DNA of 64,000 nt from a bacterium (GCA_030604405.1 JAUVVY010000002.1:62001-126000), one strand, 5' to 3'. Positions 34,234 to 43,373 are shown, numbered from the stretch's first letter. Numbers and translations are program-made. Notes: generated from the letters alone by a model not told the origin.

Positions 34234-35655
34234 ATGCTGAGACGAGCCCACAGCGCAGTTGTGAACCTGGCCACCAGAGCGGTGCATTTGGCGGATGGCA
34301 CGACCGCCAGACGCGCTGAACTGGACCGCTTTGACTGTCTGCCGCGCGAAGAGCAAGAACGCATCGCGATGAGCCGTTTGCGCAAACTGCTGGCCCACGC
34401 TTTTGAGCGGGTGCCATACTACGCTCAGGTCGCTCAGCAGCGCGGCCTGAAGCCGGAACACTTTCAGACCTACGACGACCTGCGCAAGCTCCCCTTGTTG
34501 ACCAAGCAAATCGTTCAGCGCAGGTGGGATGATCTGGTCGCGCGCGGTGGGCCGTCTAAGCACATCAAGGCAAGCTTTACGGGCGGCTCCACCGGTACTC
34601 CGCTGAGTTTTCTACTCGACCAGCAGTACCGGGGCTATGGCGCAGCTGACAAGGCGCGCTGCTACGAGCGATGTGACTACTCATTTGGTGAGCCTCTGGT
34701 GTTTATCTGGGGTTCAGACTATGATTCGGCCGCCCACAAGTCGCTCCCTCAGAAGCTACTTGACCGCATCGGTCGTAACCTGCTATGGGTGGATACCTTC
34801 AACCTGTCTGAGGAGCTTCTGGAGCGTCACTCAGAGCGAATAGTCGCGCATGATCCGGTACTCATAGTGGGTTATCTAGTCTCGTTGACGATGTACGCCA
34901 GGTTCCTCAGAACTCGCGGCGGCCGGCGGCCCTCACCCCGCGCTTTGCAGGCAACCGCCGAAACGCTCACTCAACCCGATCGCAAGTTGCTTGAAGAGAC
35001 ATTTGACTGCCGTGTGTTTGATCGCTACGGATCCCGCGAGGTCGGATTGATAGGCCACGAATGTGAAGCTCATGAAGGCCTGCATCTATCCCCGATGTGC
35101 AATCTCACCGAGGTAGTGGACGCTAACGACAAGCCCGTTGCCCCTGGGCAAACAGGCAGGATAGTCGTTACGAACCTCCATAACTACGCGATGCCGTTCA
35201 TACGATACGAAGTAGAGGATATGGCCGTACCTATCCAACGATTCTGCTCGTGTGGGCGCGCGAGTCCTTTGCTGGAGCGCATAATCGGCCGTGCCGGCGA
35301 CGTGATTATCTCTCCCTCGGGCAAACTGATACCAGGGGTGTTTTTCGTTCACAACTTCGGCCGGCTGCTGTCTGGCCGTGACCTTGTAAAGCAGTACCAA
35401 GTCGTGCAGGAATCCCGTGCCGAGTTGACCATACGACTGGTGCCATCCGAGGGCGCCGACGTCGCCACACTGCAGAACGAACTCACTGATATGATCCATC
35501 AACATGCGGATAGCGCATTCGTACTCACATTTGAGATTTGCGACACCATCCCCTCCACCAGTTCAGGCAAGTACCGCTTCACCATATCAAAACTTGATCA
35601 ACCATTCACTGGCAATTCGCCTGGGTCGGACTGCCAGCCCGACACCGATAGGTAG
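34234..35655 (+). CDS. PaaK/CapK-like adenylate-forming ligase
   Basis: A protein of 473 residues of the phenylacetate-CoA ligase/CapK group. It has RVPYYAQV, the phosphate loop SFTGGSTGTPLSF (near 110), YGSREVGLIGHECE, GQTGRIVVTNLHNYAMPFIRYE, IIGRAGDVI and the C-terminal TSSGKYRF lysine region. CapK-type members occur in capsule and surface-polysaccharide clusters, which fits this neighbourhood, but the substrate is unknown. The last eight or so residues (near 464-473) come from a palindromic repeat and probably are not part of the original protein. The start is uncertain: TTG 34216 and GTG 34228 are in frame and no clear ribosome site is seen. Confidence 0.85.
   Translation: MLRRAHSAVVNLATRAVHLADGTTARRAELDRFDCLPREEQERIAMSRLRKLLAHAFERVPYYAQVAQQRGLKPEHFQTYDDLRKLPLLTKQIVQRRWDDLVARGGPSKHIKASFTGGSTGTPLSFLLDQQYRGYGAADKARCYERCDYSFGEPLVFIWGSDYDSAAHKSLPQKLLDRIGRNLLWVDTFNLSEELLERHSERIVAHDPVLIVGYLVSLTMYARFLRTRGGRRPSPRALQATAETLTQPDRKLLEETFDCRVFDRYGSREVGLIGHECEAHEGLHLSPMCNLTEVVDANDKPVAPGQTGRIVVTNLHNYAMPFIRYEVEDMAVPIQRFCSCGRASPLLERIIGRAGDVIISPSGKLIPGVFFVHNFGRLLSGRDLVKQYQVVQESRAELTIRLVPSEGADVATLQNELTDMIHQHADSAFVLTFEICDTIPSTSSGKYRFTISKLDQPFTGNSPGSDCQPDTDR
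35622..35647 (+). repeat. palindromic repeat, copy 2, at end of PaaK-like gene
   Basis: GTCGGACT-GCC-AGCCCGAC (35625-35643), one mismatch in the 8-bp arms. It matches the copy in cysK at 23 of 26 bases, in the same orientation and read in the same frame (G-S-D-C-Q-P-D-T). Confidence 0.85.
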
Positions 35656-35679
35656 GCGATACCTGCTGAGGTCCAAAGA

Positions 35680-36714
35680 GTGAACGCAATAAATGATGAC
35701 CTGAAGCGCACGGTATTCCTGCGACGGTTAGGTGCACAGTCGGTGCAGGCCGAAGTGCGAGAATTACTCGATGCCAGCGGCCTGGGCGACAGGCTGCAGG
35801 GCGTCTCCCAGGTCTTTCTCAAGCCGAATCTTGTATCTGACGTGCCCGAGTACATCGCCGCCGGCTGCAATACGGACATCCATGTCATAGAAGGAGTACT
35901 GACCTACCTGGCAGATTTCGGCCTCAAGGCCATCATCGGCGAGAGCGAGGTTGGTACTCGCCTCAAGGGACGACGACTTGAAAAGGCCCTGGAGTACATG
36001 GGCATCTACGACCTGCAAAAAAGATATGATTTCGAGATAGTGAATCTTACTCAAGCCCCGCAGATAGATGTTGAGATTCCAGGCGCATTGGCTCTCAAGT
36101 CGGTGAAGCTTTCGACCCCGCTGCTTGACAGCGACCTTATTATTAACCTGCCAAAGCTGAAAACCCACAAGTACGCGGTGATCACCTGCTCGCTGAAGAA
36201 CATGTTTGGCGCCATCCCGGACCCGATGCGCATCCGCTACCATTATACGCTGGCCCGCGTCCTGGCAGACATCAACTCGCTGTTCGATGAGAAGATGTTC
36301 ATCGCGCTTGACGCCATTGTAGCCATGGAAGGGCAAGGGCCTACGTACGGGACTCCGGTGCAAATGAATCTGCTCCTGGCCGCTCATGACCCGGCTGCAG
36401 CAGACGTGGTGGCCGCCAGGCTTATGGGGTTTGAGCCAACTGAGGTACCGCACCTGAAGTGTTTTCTGCAGAGCTTTTCTGACGTGGGGGGAGACGACAT
36501 CGAGGTAGTGGGCGCGCAGGTGGCCGACCTTGCTCGAGATTTCAAGCCCGCCACACGCAATCTCTATGTCAAGTTTGAATCCTGGATGTGCCACCATCCG
36601 ATGATTATCAAGGTCATTTTCAGCGATACATTCCGGCGTTACGTTGCCCGTCCGCTGCATCCATTGCTCAGCCGCTTGCGCGGCGGCTCATTCACTTGGT
36701 ATGACGATAAATAG
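35680..36714 (+). CDS. DUF362 protein
   Basis: A protein of 344 residues with DUF362 landmarks: VFLKPNLVSDVP near residue 46, a Rossmann-like core with IIGESEVG, LLDSDLIINLPKLKTHKYAVITCSLKNMFGAI split here by position, and DPAAADVVAARLMGF. These proteins often carry Fe-S clusters; I see no ferredoxin-type Cys cluster here. The function is not established. The start is GTG 35680 with GAGG upstream. It lies 24 bp after the ligase and overlaps the next gene by 14 nt, so it is firmly part of this operon. Confidence 0.85.
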   Translation: MNAINDDLKRTVFLRRLGAQSVQAEVRELLDASGLGDRLQGVSQVFLKPNLVSDVPEYIAAGCNTDIHVIEGVLTYLADFGLKAIIGESEVGTRLKGRRLEKALEYMGIYDLQKRYDFEIVNLTQAPQIDVEIPGALALKSVKLSTPLLDSDLIINLPKLKTHKYAVITCSLKNMFGAIPDPMRIRYHYTLARVLADINSLFDEKMFIALDAIVAMEGQGPTYGTPVQMNLLLAAHDPAAADVVAARLMGFEPTEVPHLKCFLQSFSDVGGDDIEVVGAQVADLARDFKPATRNLYVKFESWMCHHPMIIKVIFSDTFRRYVARPLHPLLSRLRGGSFTWYDDK

Positions 36715-37693
36715 TCAGGCAGGCAAACACGTTTCTCGCCCTTTGTGGCCTTTGCGGCTGTTGCAGATTGCTGTGACGGTCGGACTGATCGCCTACATCC
36801 TCTACAAGGTGCCGCTTGGCGACGCCTGGGCGGCGATGCTGCAAGCCGAGCCGCTCTATATTGGCCTGGCAGTCATCAGCCTTCTCGGCGTCTATATAAC
36901 ATTCATATTTCGCTGGCACGTGCTGCTTGGGCCGATTGGCGTTACTCACTCATTTCTCCACACCCTTGGTTTGGGGCTTATCGCGATATTCTACAATAGC
37001 TTTATGCCCTCAACGCTGGGCGGTGATGCAGCGAAGAGTTACCTGGTCACCAGAGGCCACGACGTGGGGGTGGCGCAAGTAGTGGCATCGGTGGTGACAG
37101 ATCGCGTCCTGGGTCTGGTAGCACTGCTGATAATGGGTTTTGCAGTTACCTTTGGCATCAGCCTGCCCGGCATCCGCGAGCTACTGTTCGGCCTTCTGGC
37201 GGTCGCGCTGGTCTTTTTCCTGCTGGTCATCTTGATGGCCCGCGCAGGCCGCGGCAAATCAGCCCACCCTCAGGACGATAGCCGCAGGCATTGGCTTGGC
37301 ACGGTAATCGAAAAGGCTACCGAGACGGCGCAGGCGCTTGTGCACTATCGCAAGTACAAGCTGCACCTGGTGGCAGGAATTGTCATCTCGTGCGTGGGGA
37401 TACTTATCGCCGGGCTAACGTTCAAGTTGTGGTGCCTGGCTTTCCAGTTTGATCTGTCGCTGGCCGAGGGTGTCGCCATTACGGTCGCGATGTCGGTAGT
37501 GACGATGATCCCGATCACTGTCAATGGATTGGGGCTGGCAGGTGGCACCAATATCGTACTGTTGGCGGCCGCGGGCCTGGGCGAACCGGCGGCACTGGCC
37601 ATAGCCGTTTTGCAGCGGGTGGCTGTGACACTGCTGGGGCTGCTGGGTGGCGCCTTGCAGTTGCTTCCGAAGCCCTATCGGCCGACTTCCTAG
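36701..37693 (+). CDS. flippase-like membrane protein (LPG synthase TM / UPF0104)
   Basis: A protein of 330 residues with about eight membrane segments. It has YNSFMPSTLGGDAAKSYLVT (near 90-110), VTDRVLGLVALL and TVNGLGLAGGTNIVLL, all diagnostic of the lysylphosphatidylglycerol synthetase transmembrane/AglD-like family. Without the soluble aminoacyl-transfer domain these proteins are thought to move or modify lipid-linked sugars. It overlaps DUF362 by 14 nt; the in-frame start at 36644 would overlap far more. Context suggests handling of the glycan lipid made by neighbours. Confidence 0.88.
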   Translation: MTINSQAGKHVSRPLWPLRLLQIAVTVGLIAYILYKVPLGDAWAAMLQAEPLYIGLAVISLLGVYITFIFRWHVLLGPIGVTHSFLHTLGLGLIAIFYNSFMPSTLGGDAAKSYLVTRGHDVGVAQVVASVVTDRVLGLVALLIMGFAVTFGISLPGIRELLFGLLAVALVFFLLVILMARAGRGKSAHPQDDSRRHWLGTVIEKATETAQALVHYRKYKLHLVAGIVISCVGILIAGLTFKLWCLAFQFDLSLAEGVAITVAMSVVTMIPITVNGLGLAGGTNIVLLAAAGLGEPAALAIAVLQRVAVTLLGLLGGALQLLPKPYRPTS

Positions 37694-37718
37694 AGCGTGT
37701 CCGATCAGGAGCAGGACG

Positions 37719-39335
37719 GTGAACGCACCAGACGAACACACTGAGGCTGAGGACAGCACACGAGATAGGGTAACGTGGTGGTACTGGGCGGCCCTGGCGG
37801 TTTGCCTTGTCATCATGGCCGCAGTGATGCTCGTGGCAGTGCCAAGGGCCGATACCATCTATGACGAGGGCGGGTATCTATATGAGGGCTGGATGGCCGT
37901 CGCCCACGGCTGGCGCCCTTATGCCGACTTCCACGCCAAGACGCTGCCGCTATTGTACTATCTTTATGGCGTTCCCCAGGCGCTGTTCGGGCCGAGCGTG
38001 CTGGTGGGCCGCATTGAGGCGACGCTGTTTGCCCTGATTGCGCTGCTTGTAGCCGCTCGGCTGGCCGATCGCCTGAGCAGCCGCTGGGCGGCGATCATTG
38101 TGGTGGCGCTGTTCGCCTTTAGCCTGCACGCGGCTACCGCGTATTACCGCGCCCTGGCAATGGCGCCGACGGCGTTCTTTTTCATGCTGGCTCTGTACCT
38201 TGTGATCGCCGACAAGCCCCGGCCGTGGCGTCTATATGCGGCCAGCTTGGCCGCCGCTGCGTTGGTGCTCTGCCGCCATGACATGATCGTGGTCTCGGCA
38301 GTAATCTGGATATATCTGTGGTGGCGACATAGAGGCCAGAGGGAGCACGCTGTCACAGCCGTGGCGGCCGGGATTGCGCTGTTGGTTGCAGTATGCGTTT
38401 ACTTCTACGTTCTTGCGCCCTTCAAGTTCCTGGATGTCATCTTCGCCGGCAGGTTTACCACCGCGGATATGTCTGCTCCGTATGCAGAGGCGGTGGCGGC
38501 CACTCCGACAGCCATAGCCTGGCACGTGATGATGTTCTTGCGCTGGCATCTGGCCGCCATAATCCTGCTGGCCCCTGCTGTGGGATATCTGCTACGGAGA
38601 GCAGGTCAGGGCGTGTCGGACGCCAGGTTGATACTGGTTCGGCACAGCGGCATCGTGCTACTGTTTTGCGTGGCGGCAGCCAACTACCTGGCCCACCTGC
38701 TCGGCAGTGTCTTGTTTGGCTTCAACGTGTTCTATCTGCTTGACTTTTACATATTCTTTCCGCTGGCAGCCGGGGCCGCGGCGAGCTTCATACTCGCTGT
38801 GAGGGTTGCTCGCACTCAGGATGTAAAGTCGCAACTAGCTGCTCTTGGCATTGTCGCTCTGCTCACCCCAGTGTTGGTCAACGGCATACCGGCCGCCCTC
38901 AGCGGCCGGCAGCCAACACATCTGGAGCAGATAGCCGTCGGCGCAGAGGCTATAAGGAGACTGATACCCCCAGATGCCACGGTTTTCTCGCTCGACGATC
39001 CTCACCAGTTTCTCGTGGCAGGAAGGAAGCTTTTCCCCGAGCTGACGCACCAGTTATTCCTCTTCGCTGCCAGCGGGGATCCCGATATCGTGCGGGCGCG
39101 ACATTACTACGACAAACAGATGATTGACGAGTGGCTCAGCGGGAAGGCAGAGTATGTGGTCATCGGTGACAGGCTTGTGGACTGGATGTTGCACAGTGGC
39201 CGCTACGAGGGTGGGGAGGAGCTACACGACTTCATCTCTGCACGACTCGAGGCCGACTATACGCTGCTTGAGACCGTCGAAGGCAGCTACATGGGCCCCA
39301 CCCGCATCTACAGATTTGGCACGAAAAACCCCTGA
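37719..39335 (+). CDS. GT39/ArnT-like membrane glycosyltransferase
   Basis: A protein of 538 residues. The first membrane helix (about 22-42) is followed by the catalytic-type acidic pair in TIYDEGGYLYEGW (Asp49, Glu50), then WRPYADFHAKTLPLLYYLYG, about ten more membrane segments to about 420, and a C-terminal outer domain with FSLDDPHQF. This is the PMT/ArnT GT-C architecture, which uses polyprenyl-phosphate sugars. AGGAG precedes GTG 37719; the longer frame from 37647 overlaps the previous gene. It ends the five-gene cluster before a bidirectional terminator. Confidence 0.82.
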   Translation: MNAPDEHTEAEDSTRDRVTWWYWAALAVCLVIMAAVMLVAVPRADTIYDEGGYLYEGWMAVAHGWRPYADFHAKTLPLLYYLYGVPQALFGPSVLVGRIEATLFALIALLVAARLADRLSSRWAAIIVVALFAFSLHAATAYYRALAMAPTAFFFMLALYLVIADKPRPWRLYAASLAAAALVLCRHDMIVVSAVIWIYLWWRHRGQREHAVTAVAAGIALLVAVCVYFYVLAPFKFLDVIFAGRFTTADMSAPYAEAVAATPTAIAWHVMMFLRWHLAAIILLAPAVGYLLRRAGQGVSDARLILVRHSGIVLLFCVAAANYLAHLLGSVLFGFNVFYLLDFYIFFPLAAGAAASFILAVRVARTQDVKSQLAALGIVALLTPVLVNGIPAALSGRQPTHLEQIAVGAEAIRRLIPPDATVFSLDDPHQFLVAGRKLFPELTHQLFLFAASGDPDIVRARHYYDKQMIDEWLSGKAEYVVIGDRLVDWMLHSGRYEGGEELHDFISARLEADYTLLETVEGSYMGPTRIYRFGTKNP

Positions 39336-39385
39336 GGCATGTCATCCAACGCCTCGGGGAGAAGTTTGGCCGAATAGGCACAAAG

Positions 39386-39415
39386 AAAGGGCCGCTCATT
39401 CGAGGTGGCCCTTTT
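39386..39415. terminator. bidirectional intrinsic terminator
   Basis: AAAGGGCC (39386-39393) and GGCCCTTT (39407-39414) form a perfect 8-bp stem, followed by TTTT on the plus strand, with A-rich sequence (CTTT on the minus strand) on the other side. It separates the convergent GT39-like gene and histidine kinase gene. Confidence 0.78.
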
Positions 39416-39445
39416 GCAGAGCTTGAGGTTAAGGGAATAAAGCTA

Positions 39446-40909
39446 CTATTGCTGTTTAGGCAGAATGGCTGTAAAGAGACTGCCCTTGCCGAGTTCGCTT
39501 TCGATCTCCATTTGCCCGCCGTGAGTTTCGATGACGCGCCTGGTATATACCATCCCGAGGCCTATGCCACCGGCCTGCCCCTTGGATACATCGGTGCGAA
39601 AGCCCGGCTCTCTGCCGATACGCTCGATTGCGTCGGCGGGGATACCGATGCCCTCGTCTTCTACCGAAAGCGCCACCATCCCGTCCTCCGACTTCAGCCG
39701 GACCGTAACGGTGGTACCGGGGTCGGCATACTTGGTGGCGTTCTTCAGAAAGTTGTCGGCTATGGAGATTATCTTCCCGCGATCGCCCTCGATCATCAGG
39801 CTGTCAGGCATATCTGCAACCAATTCATAGCGCACCAGGCGATCATCGAGTTCGAGAAAGACCTGATTAACGGCTGCCACTAAGTCGAACTCCTCGATGT
39901 CCAGTTCAAGTTCTTTGCCGACATGAATGCGAGACAGATTGAGGGTCTCGTCAATCATCCGGTACATGCGGCTGGCCTGAATTAGTGATGTGCTGAGAAA
40001 CTCCGCTATCAGTTCAATGTCTTCTTCCTGGACATCGCCTTCAAATAACGCCTCCACCGTCTGCAGGTTGCCCTGAATGACGGTCAGGGGAGTCCGGAGT
40101 TCATGGGCTACCTGACCGACCAGTTCTTCGGCATCCTGATTGACGGCAGAACTGCTGAAGGCGAGGATGATCTGGCTATCGTTGGTGGACTGACCGTTGG
40201 CGACAAAGTTGGCGCCGTCGGGGGATACGAATGTGCTTCGTCCAGCGCGTCCGCTACGCACATCTGCCAGCAGTTTTGCCAACTGGTCCTGGTAGTCAAT
40301 CTGGTTAAGCGGACGAGCGGTGAGGTTGGTCTGGCCCAGGATTTGTCTGGCCGCCTGGTTTGCAACTACGATCCGGTCGTCGAGGGCCACCAGCACCAGG
40401 CCGATCGGGACAGTGGCGAAGGTGGCCTGAATATCATCGAACTCCGCCAACTGCTCTTCCATAAGTAGGGCAGCGGCGTTGGCGCTGAGGGTGTCTGCAA
40501 GGTCATGGTCATCGGCATCGAACTTGTCGGCCCCGCGCTTGTCCCACAACATCATGAGCCCAACAGGCCGGCGCAGTGGTTTTTCGCCTTCTTCGAGCGG
40601 CTCGCGACTCCAGACGATGGGCAGAATCAACACGGGCGGGAGAAGTTGGTGACCGGAAAGGTCAAGTGGCTCCTCACTGACTTGGTGCGCTTCCTGCGCC
40701 AGCGCCTGCCAGATCTGTAGGGAAAGCGCCGTCTCATCCTCAATATCAATGGGTTCGACCTTGTCCAGTTCGACGGGTGCCGAGCCGTTTCGCAGCACTT
40801 GAGGATAGAGCCGGTTATCTGCTGCCGAGAGAGAGAATATTCCGATGCCGTTGGCGCGTACAATCTGTACGACTTTGTCGCTAAAGCGTTCCAGGATCGT
40901 CGAATTCAT
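39446..40909 (-). CDS. soluble histidine kinase with GAF-like and PAS domains
   Basis: A protein of 487 residues with no membrane helix. An N-terminal GAF-like domain (about 1-155) leads to a PAS domain (about 158-250, with GLVLVALDDRIVVANQAARQILG). HisKA follows with phospho-acceptor His269 in QVAHELRTPLTV, then the HATPase with N-box DNFLKNATKYADPG, G1 VEDEGIGIP, and GGIGLGMVYTRRVIETHGG. It should sense a cytoplasmic signal. No response regulator is adjacent, so it is an orphan. AGGAG lies 12 nt before ATG 40909. A promoter is visible upstream on this strand. Confidence 0.93.
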   Translation of the reverse strand: MNSTILERFSDKVVQIVRANGIGIFSLSAADNRLYPQVLRNGSAPVELDKVEPIDIEDETALSLQIWQALAQEAHQVSEEPLDLSGHQLLPPVLILPIVWSREPLEEGEKPLRRPVGLMMLWDKRGADKFDADDHDLADTLSANAAALLMEEQLAEFDDIQATFATVPIGLVLVALDDRIVVANQAARQILGQTNLTARPLNQIDYQDQLAKLLADVRSGRAGRSTFVSPDGANFVANGQSTNDSQIILAFSSSAVNQDAEELVGQVAHELRTPLTVIQGNLQTVEALFEGDVQEEDIELIAEFLSTSLIQASRMYRMIDETLNLSRIHVGKELELDIEEFDLVAAVNQVFLELDDRLVRYELVADMPDSLMIEGDRGKIISIADNFLKNATKYADPGTTVTVRLKSEDGMVALSVEDEGIGIPADAIERIGREPGFRTDVSKGQAGGIGLGMVYTRRVIETHGGQMEIESELGKGSLFTAILPKQQ

Positions 40910-40962
40910 ACTTCAAATGACTCCTGTAGCATTACGAATTATAGCAATCAGTAGCATGTATG

Positions 40963-40991
40963 ATTATACAGCATGCCGCTGTCTTTGGCAA
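40963..40991 (-). promoter_or_regulatory. promoter of the histidine kinase gene
   Basis: On the minus strand: TTGCCA (40991-40986), 17-bp spacer, TATAAT (40968-40963), about 54 bp before the start codon. A second TATAAT lies closer, without a good -35. Confidence 0.68.
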
Positions 40992-41064
40992 ACTCAAAAT
41001 ACCATTGCCCCGGCTTCGATCGCCGTGTGGGTGTTTGGAGCGCTCTGTGAGGATTCTTGGCTTA

Positions 41065-42177
41065 TTACTTGATCTCCAGCTCAGAAATCCATATATACTC
41101 GGGCTCGATGGGGTTGCCGGCCACGGCCGGCTGCCACAGACGCAGCGCCTTGGTCGTCACAGGCCCAAAAGTGTGCCTCGAAAGCTGCGTGGCCTTCTGG
41201 TCTTTCACAGCCACCTGCGTTACCCACTTCTCTCCGTCCCAGGTCTGTATATCATAGGCGACGGAGCTACGAAAGCCCCCATAATAGGCCCACCAGATCG
41301 TAACTTCGCTGACCGGTCTCGGCTCCGGGAACTCCATACGCACCCAGTGCGGCATGGCATTGCCCTCGGATAGCCACGTCTTACCCGCCGTCGTCCCTCC
41401 GCTGGCATCCATCTTCAAGCCGTCAAAGATCACCCACCACTCGGCCCACCCCGAACTGGAGGTGATGCTATCCACTGACGCCACCGTACCATCGGCTAGC
41501 GTGTGAGGCCCCTCATAGCGGTACGAAAGCGTGCACGCGAGCGCATCTTCGTCAATCGCGTAGTCGTCAATACGCACCGAAACGTTGTTCTGCCGACCGA
41601 CGGTCGCCATGAGCTGTTTGAGGTCAATGGTGATGATGCCGCGCTTTGGGTTGAGGCGCTCGAAGCTGACACCCGGATGGGAAAGCTCAAAAGACTTACC
41701 ATTAACACTTACGCGCAGGGACTTGGTCTGCAGCCAGTTGAGTTCGTCTTTCACCTCGATGACCAGTTTCTGCGGCGCTTTCTCCACTCCGCCCATGGCG
41801 ACGGAACTGACGGCACCGTAAGAGCTCCCATCAACCTCGAAGCGCACAACCTCCGGCGGCTCCTGGTCGTCCAAGTTGATGCGTTTCGACACACCTAACA
41901 CCAATATAGTGCGCCCGTTCTTGATGTCGGCAAGCTCTATGTCCATCTGCAGCAAGCCGTTCTTGATAGATCCGGGCACAACCGTCCAGGTGCCGGCGGA
42001 ATTCCGGTACATCACTTGCTTAACATTGGCCTCCACAGGGAGAGAGAGCGTCAGAGACCCCATAGTCTGCAGGCGGTAAATCTGAACCGCAGGCGCGCTG
42101 CGTGCGCCGCTGGCGGCGAGCACGGAAAGAGCCAACGAGACAGCGGCTGCAATGGCGGCAGCCTTCAGGTATTTCAC
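41065..42177 (-). CDS. secreted protein with discoidin-like C-terminal domain, paralog A
   Basis: A protein of 370 residues with a signal peptide (1-28, cut near ARS/AP). The beta-rich N-terminal part contains KNGRTILVLGVSKRINLDDQEPP. The C-terminal part (about 225-370) contains TSSSGWAEWWVIFDGLKMD, MPHWVRMEFPEPRPVSEVTIWW and DIQTWDGEKWVTQV, the pattern of F5/8 type C (discoidin) carbohydrate-binding domains. The start is GTG 42177, with AGAGGGG 7 nt upstream. It is a tandem duplicate of the gene at 42258. No catalytic domain is apparent, so it may be a surface glycan-binding protein. Confidence 0.7.
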   Translation of the reverse strand: MKYLKAAAIAAAVSLALSVLAASGARSAPAVQIYRLQTMGSLTLSLPVEANVKQVMYRNSAGTWTVVPGSIKNGLLQMDIELADIKNGRTILVLGVSKRINLDDQEPPEVVRFEVDGSSYGAVSSVAMGGVEKAPQKLVIEVKDELNWLQTKSLRVSVNGKSFELSHPGVSFERLNPKRGIITIDLKQLMATVGRQNNVSVRIDDYAIDEDALACTLSYRYEGPHTLADGTVASVDSITSSSGWAEWWVIFDGLKMDASGGTTAGKTWLSEGNAMPHWVRMEFPEPRPVSEVTIWWAYYGGFRSSVAYDIQTWDGEKWVTQVAVKDQKATQLSRHTFGPVTTKALRLWQPAVAGNPIEPEYIWISELEIK

Positions 42178-42257
42178 TTCATTTCCCCTCTTTTTCGGTG
42201 GAGTTATGCGCAGACCTGGAACCTGCGTTCTAGTTGTTCTACCGCGCAGCTAGTGCC

Positions 42258-43373
42258 TCAGAGCACTTCGATCTCCGATAGCCACATGTAGTCGGCGCGG
42301 CCGGGATGGCCCGACATCGAGGGCTGCCACACTCGCACCGCCGTAGTGGTGACCGGCTCAAAGGCGTGCTTCGAGCACTGTATTTCGCCCTGGTCCTTGA
42401 CCTGCACTTGTGTGACCCATGCCTCGCCGTCCCAGGTCTGCACCTCGTAAGCCACCGAGGTGCGGAAGCACTGGTAATGGGACCACCATAGCGCCACGCC
42501 GCTGACCTTGCGCGCCTCCGGAAACTCCAGACGAATCCAATGTGGCTGAGCGCTCTGCTCGGAAAGCCAGGTGCAGCCGGCGGTCGTGCCGGAGCTCGCG
42601 TCCATCTTGATACCGTCCACAACGACCCACCACTCTGCCCAGCCGGAACTGGAGGTTACGGTGTCCACCGCAAGTAGCGATCCGTCCGGCAGCTTGTACG
42701 GAGGAGTGTAGCGGAAAGACAGCGAGCAATTGAGCGAATCCTCGTCGAGGGCATAGTCGTCAATCCTGACAGTCACTGTGTTGTCGCTACTCATCGAGTC
42801 GAGAAGCTCCCCCACGTCCACAGATACGATGCCGTGCTTGGGCGAGATGCGCTCGAAGCTCACGCCGGCGTCGCGCAGAGTGTATCGCCTGCCGTTGACA
42901 GTCACCAGCAAAGAGCGCGTCTGCAAGCTGTTGAGGTCATCCTTGACCTCTACAGTGATGTTTCGGGGTGCCATTTCGACCCCGCCCAGCGCCACGGTCT
43001 GGACGGTCCCGTGGTCTTTGCCATCAATTTCGAAGCGCACTACCCGGGGAGGCTCCTGGTCGTCCATGTTCACACCCTCGGGCACATTGAGAATTATCAT
43101 TGTGCGACCGTTCTTAATCTTGGCCACCTCTATCCGCAGATGCAACGCGTCATCTGAAATGTCAACCGGCAGTGAGCTCCATTTGCCACTGGCATCGCGG
43201 TACAGGACCTGGGTGAGATCGGCTATCGGCGGCAGCGAAAGCTGCACGTTGCCTGTAGTCTGCAGGCGATAGGCGGCGGTCTTCGGCGCTCTGTCGGCCC
43301 AGGCGCCGCAAGTCACCAGCGCAACCGCGGCAATTAACGCAACTATCAATGAAATGGCCCGCATCGGTTTCAT
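42258..43373 (-). CDS. secreted protein with discoidin-like C-terminal domain, paralog B
   Basis: A protein of 371 residues, similar over its whole length to the product of the next gene (41065-42177). It shares KNGRTMIILNVPEGVNMDDQ, RIDDYALDEDSLNCSLSFRY, TSSSGWAEWWVVVDGIKMD and YEVQTWDGEAWVTQVQVKDQ. Signal peptide 1-27. AGAGGG precedes ATG 43373; the longer frame to 43523 has no ribosome site. The two genes are 80 bp apart on the same strand, a clear tandem duplication. This gene is divergent from the trp operon. Confidence 0.7.
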   Translation of the reverse strand: MKPMRAISLIVALIAAVALVTCGAWADRAPKTAAYRLQTTGNVQLSLPPIADLTQVLYRDASGKWSSLPVDISDDALHLRIEVAKIKNGRTMIILNVPEGVNMDDQEPPRVVRFEIDGKDHGTVQTVALGGVEMAPRNITVEVKDDLNSLQTRSLLVTVNGRRYTLRDAGVSFERISPKHGIVSVDVGELLDSMSSDNTVTVRIDDYALDEDSLNCSLSFRYTPPYKLPDGSLLAVDTVTSSSGWAEWWVVVDGIKMDASSGTTAGCTWLSEQSAQPHWIRLEFPEARKVSGVALWWSHYQCFRTSVAYEVQTWDGEAWVTQVQVKDQGEIQCSKHAFEPVTTTAVRVWQPSMSGHPGRADYMWLSEIEVL

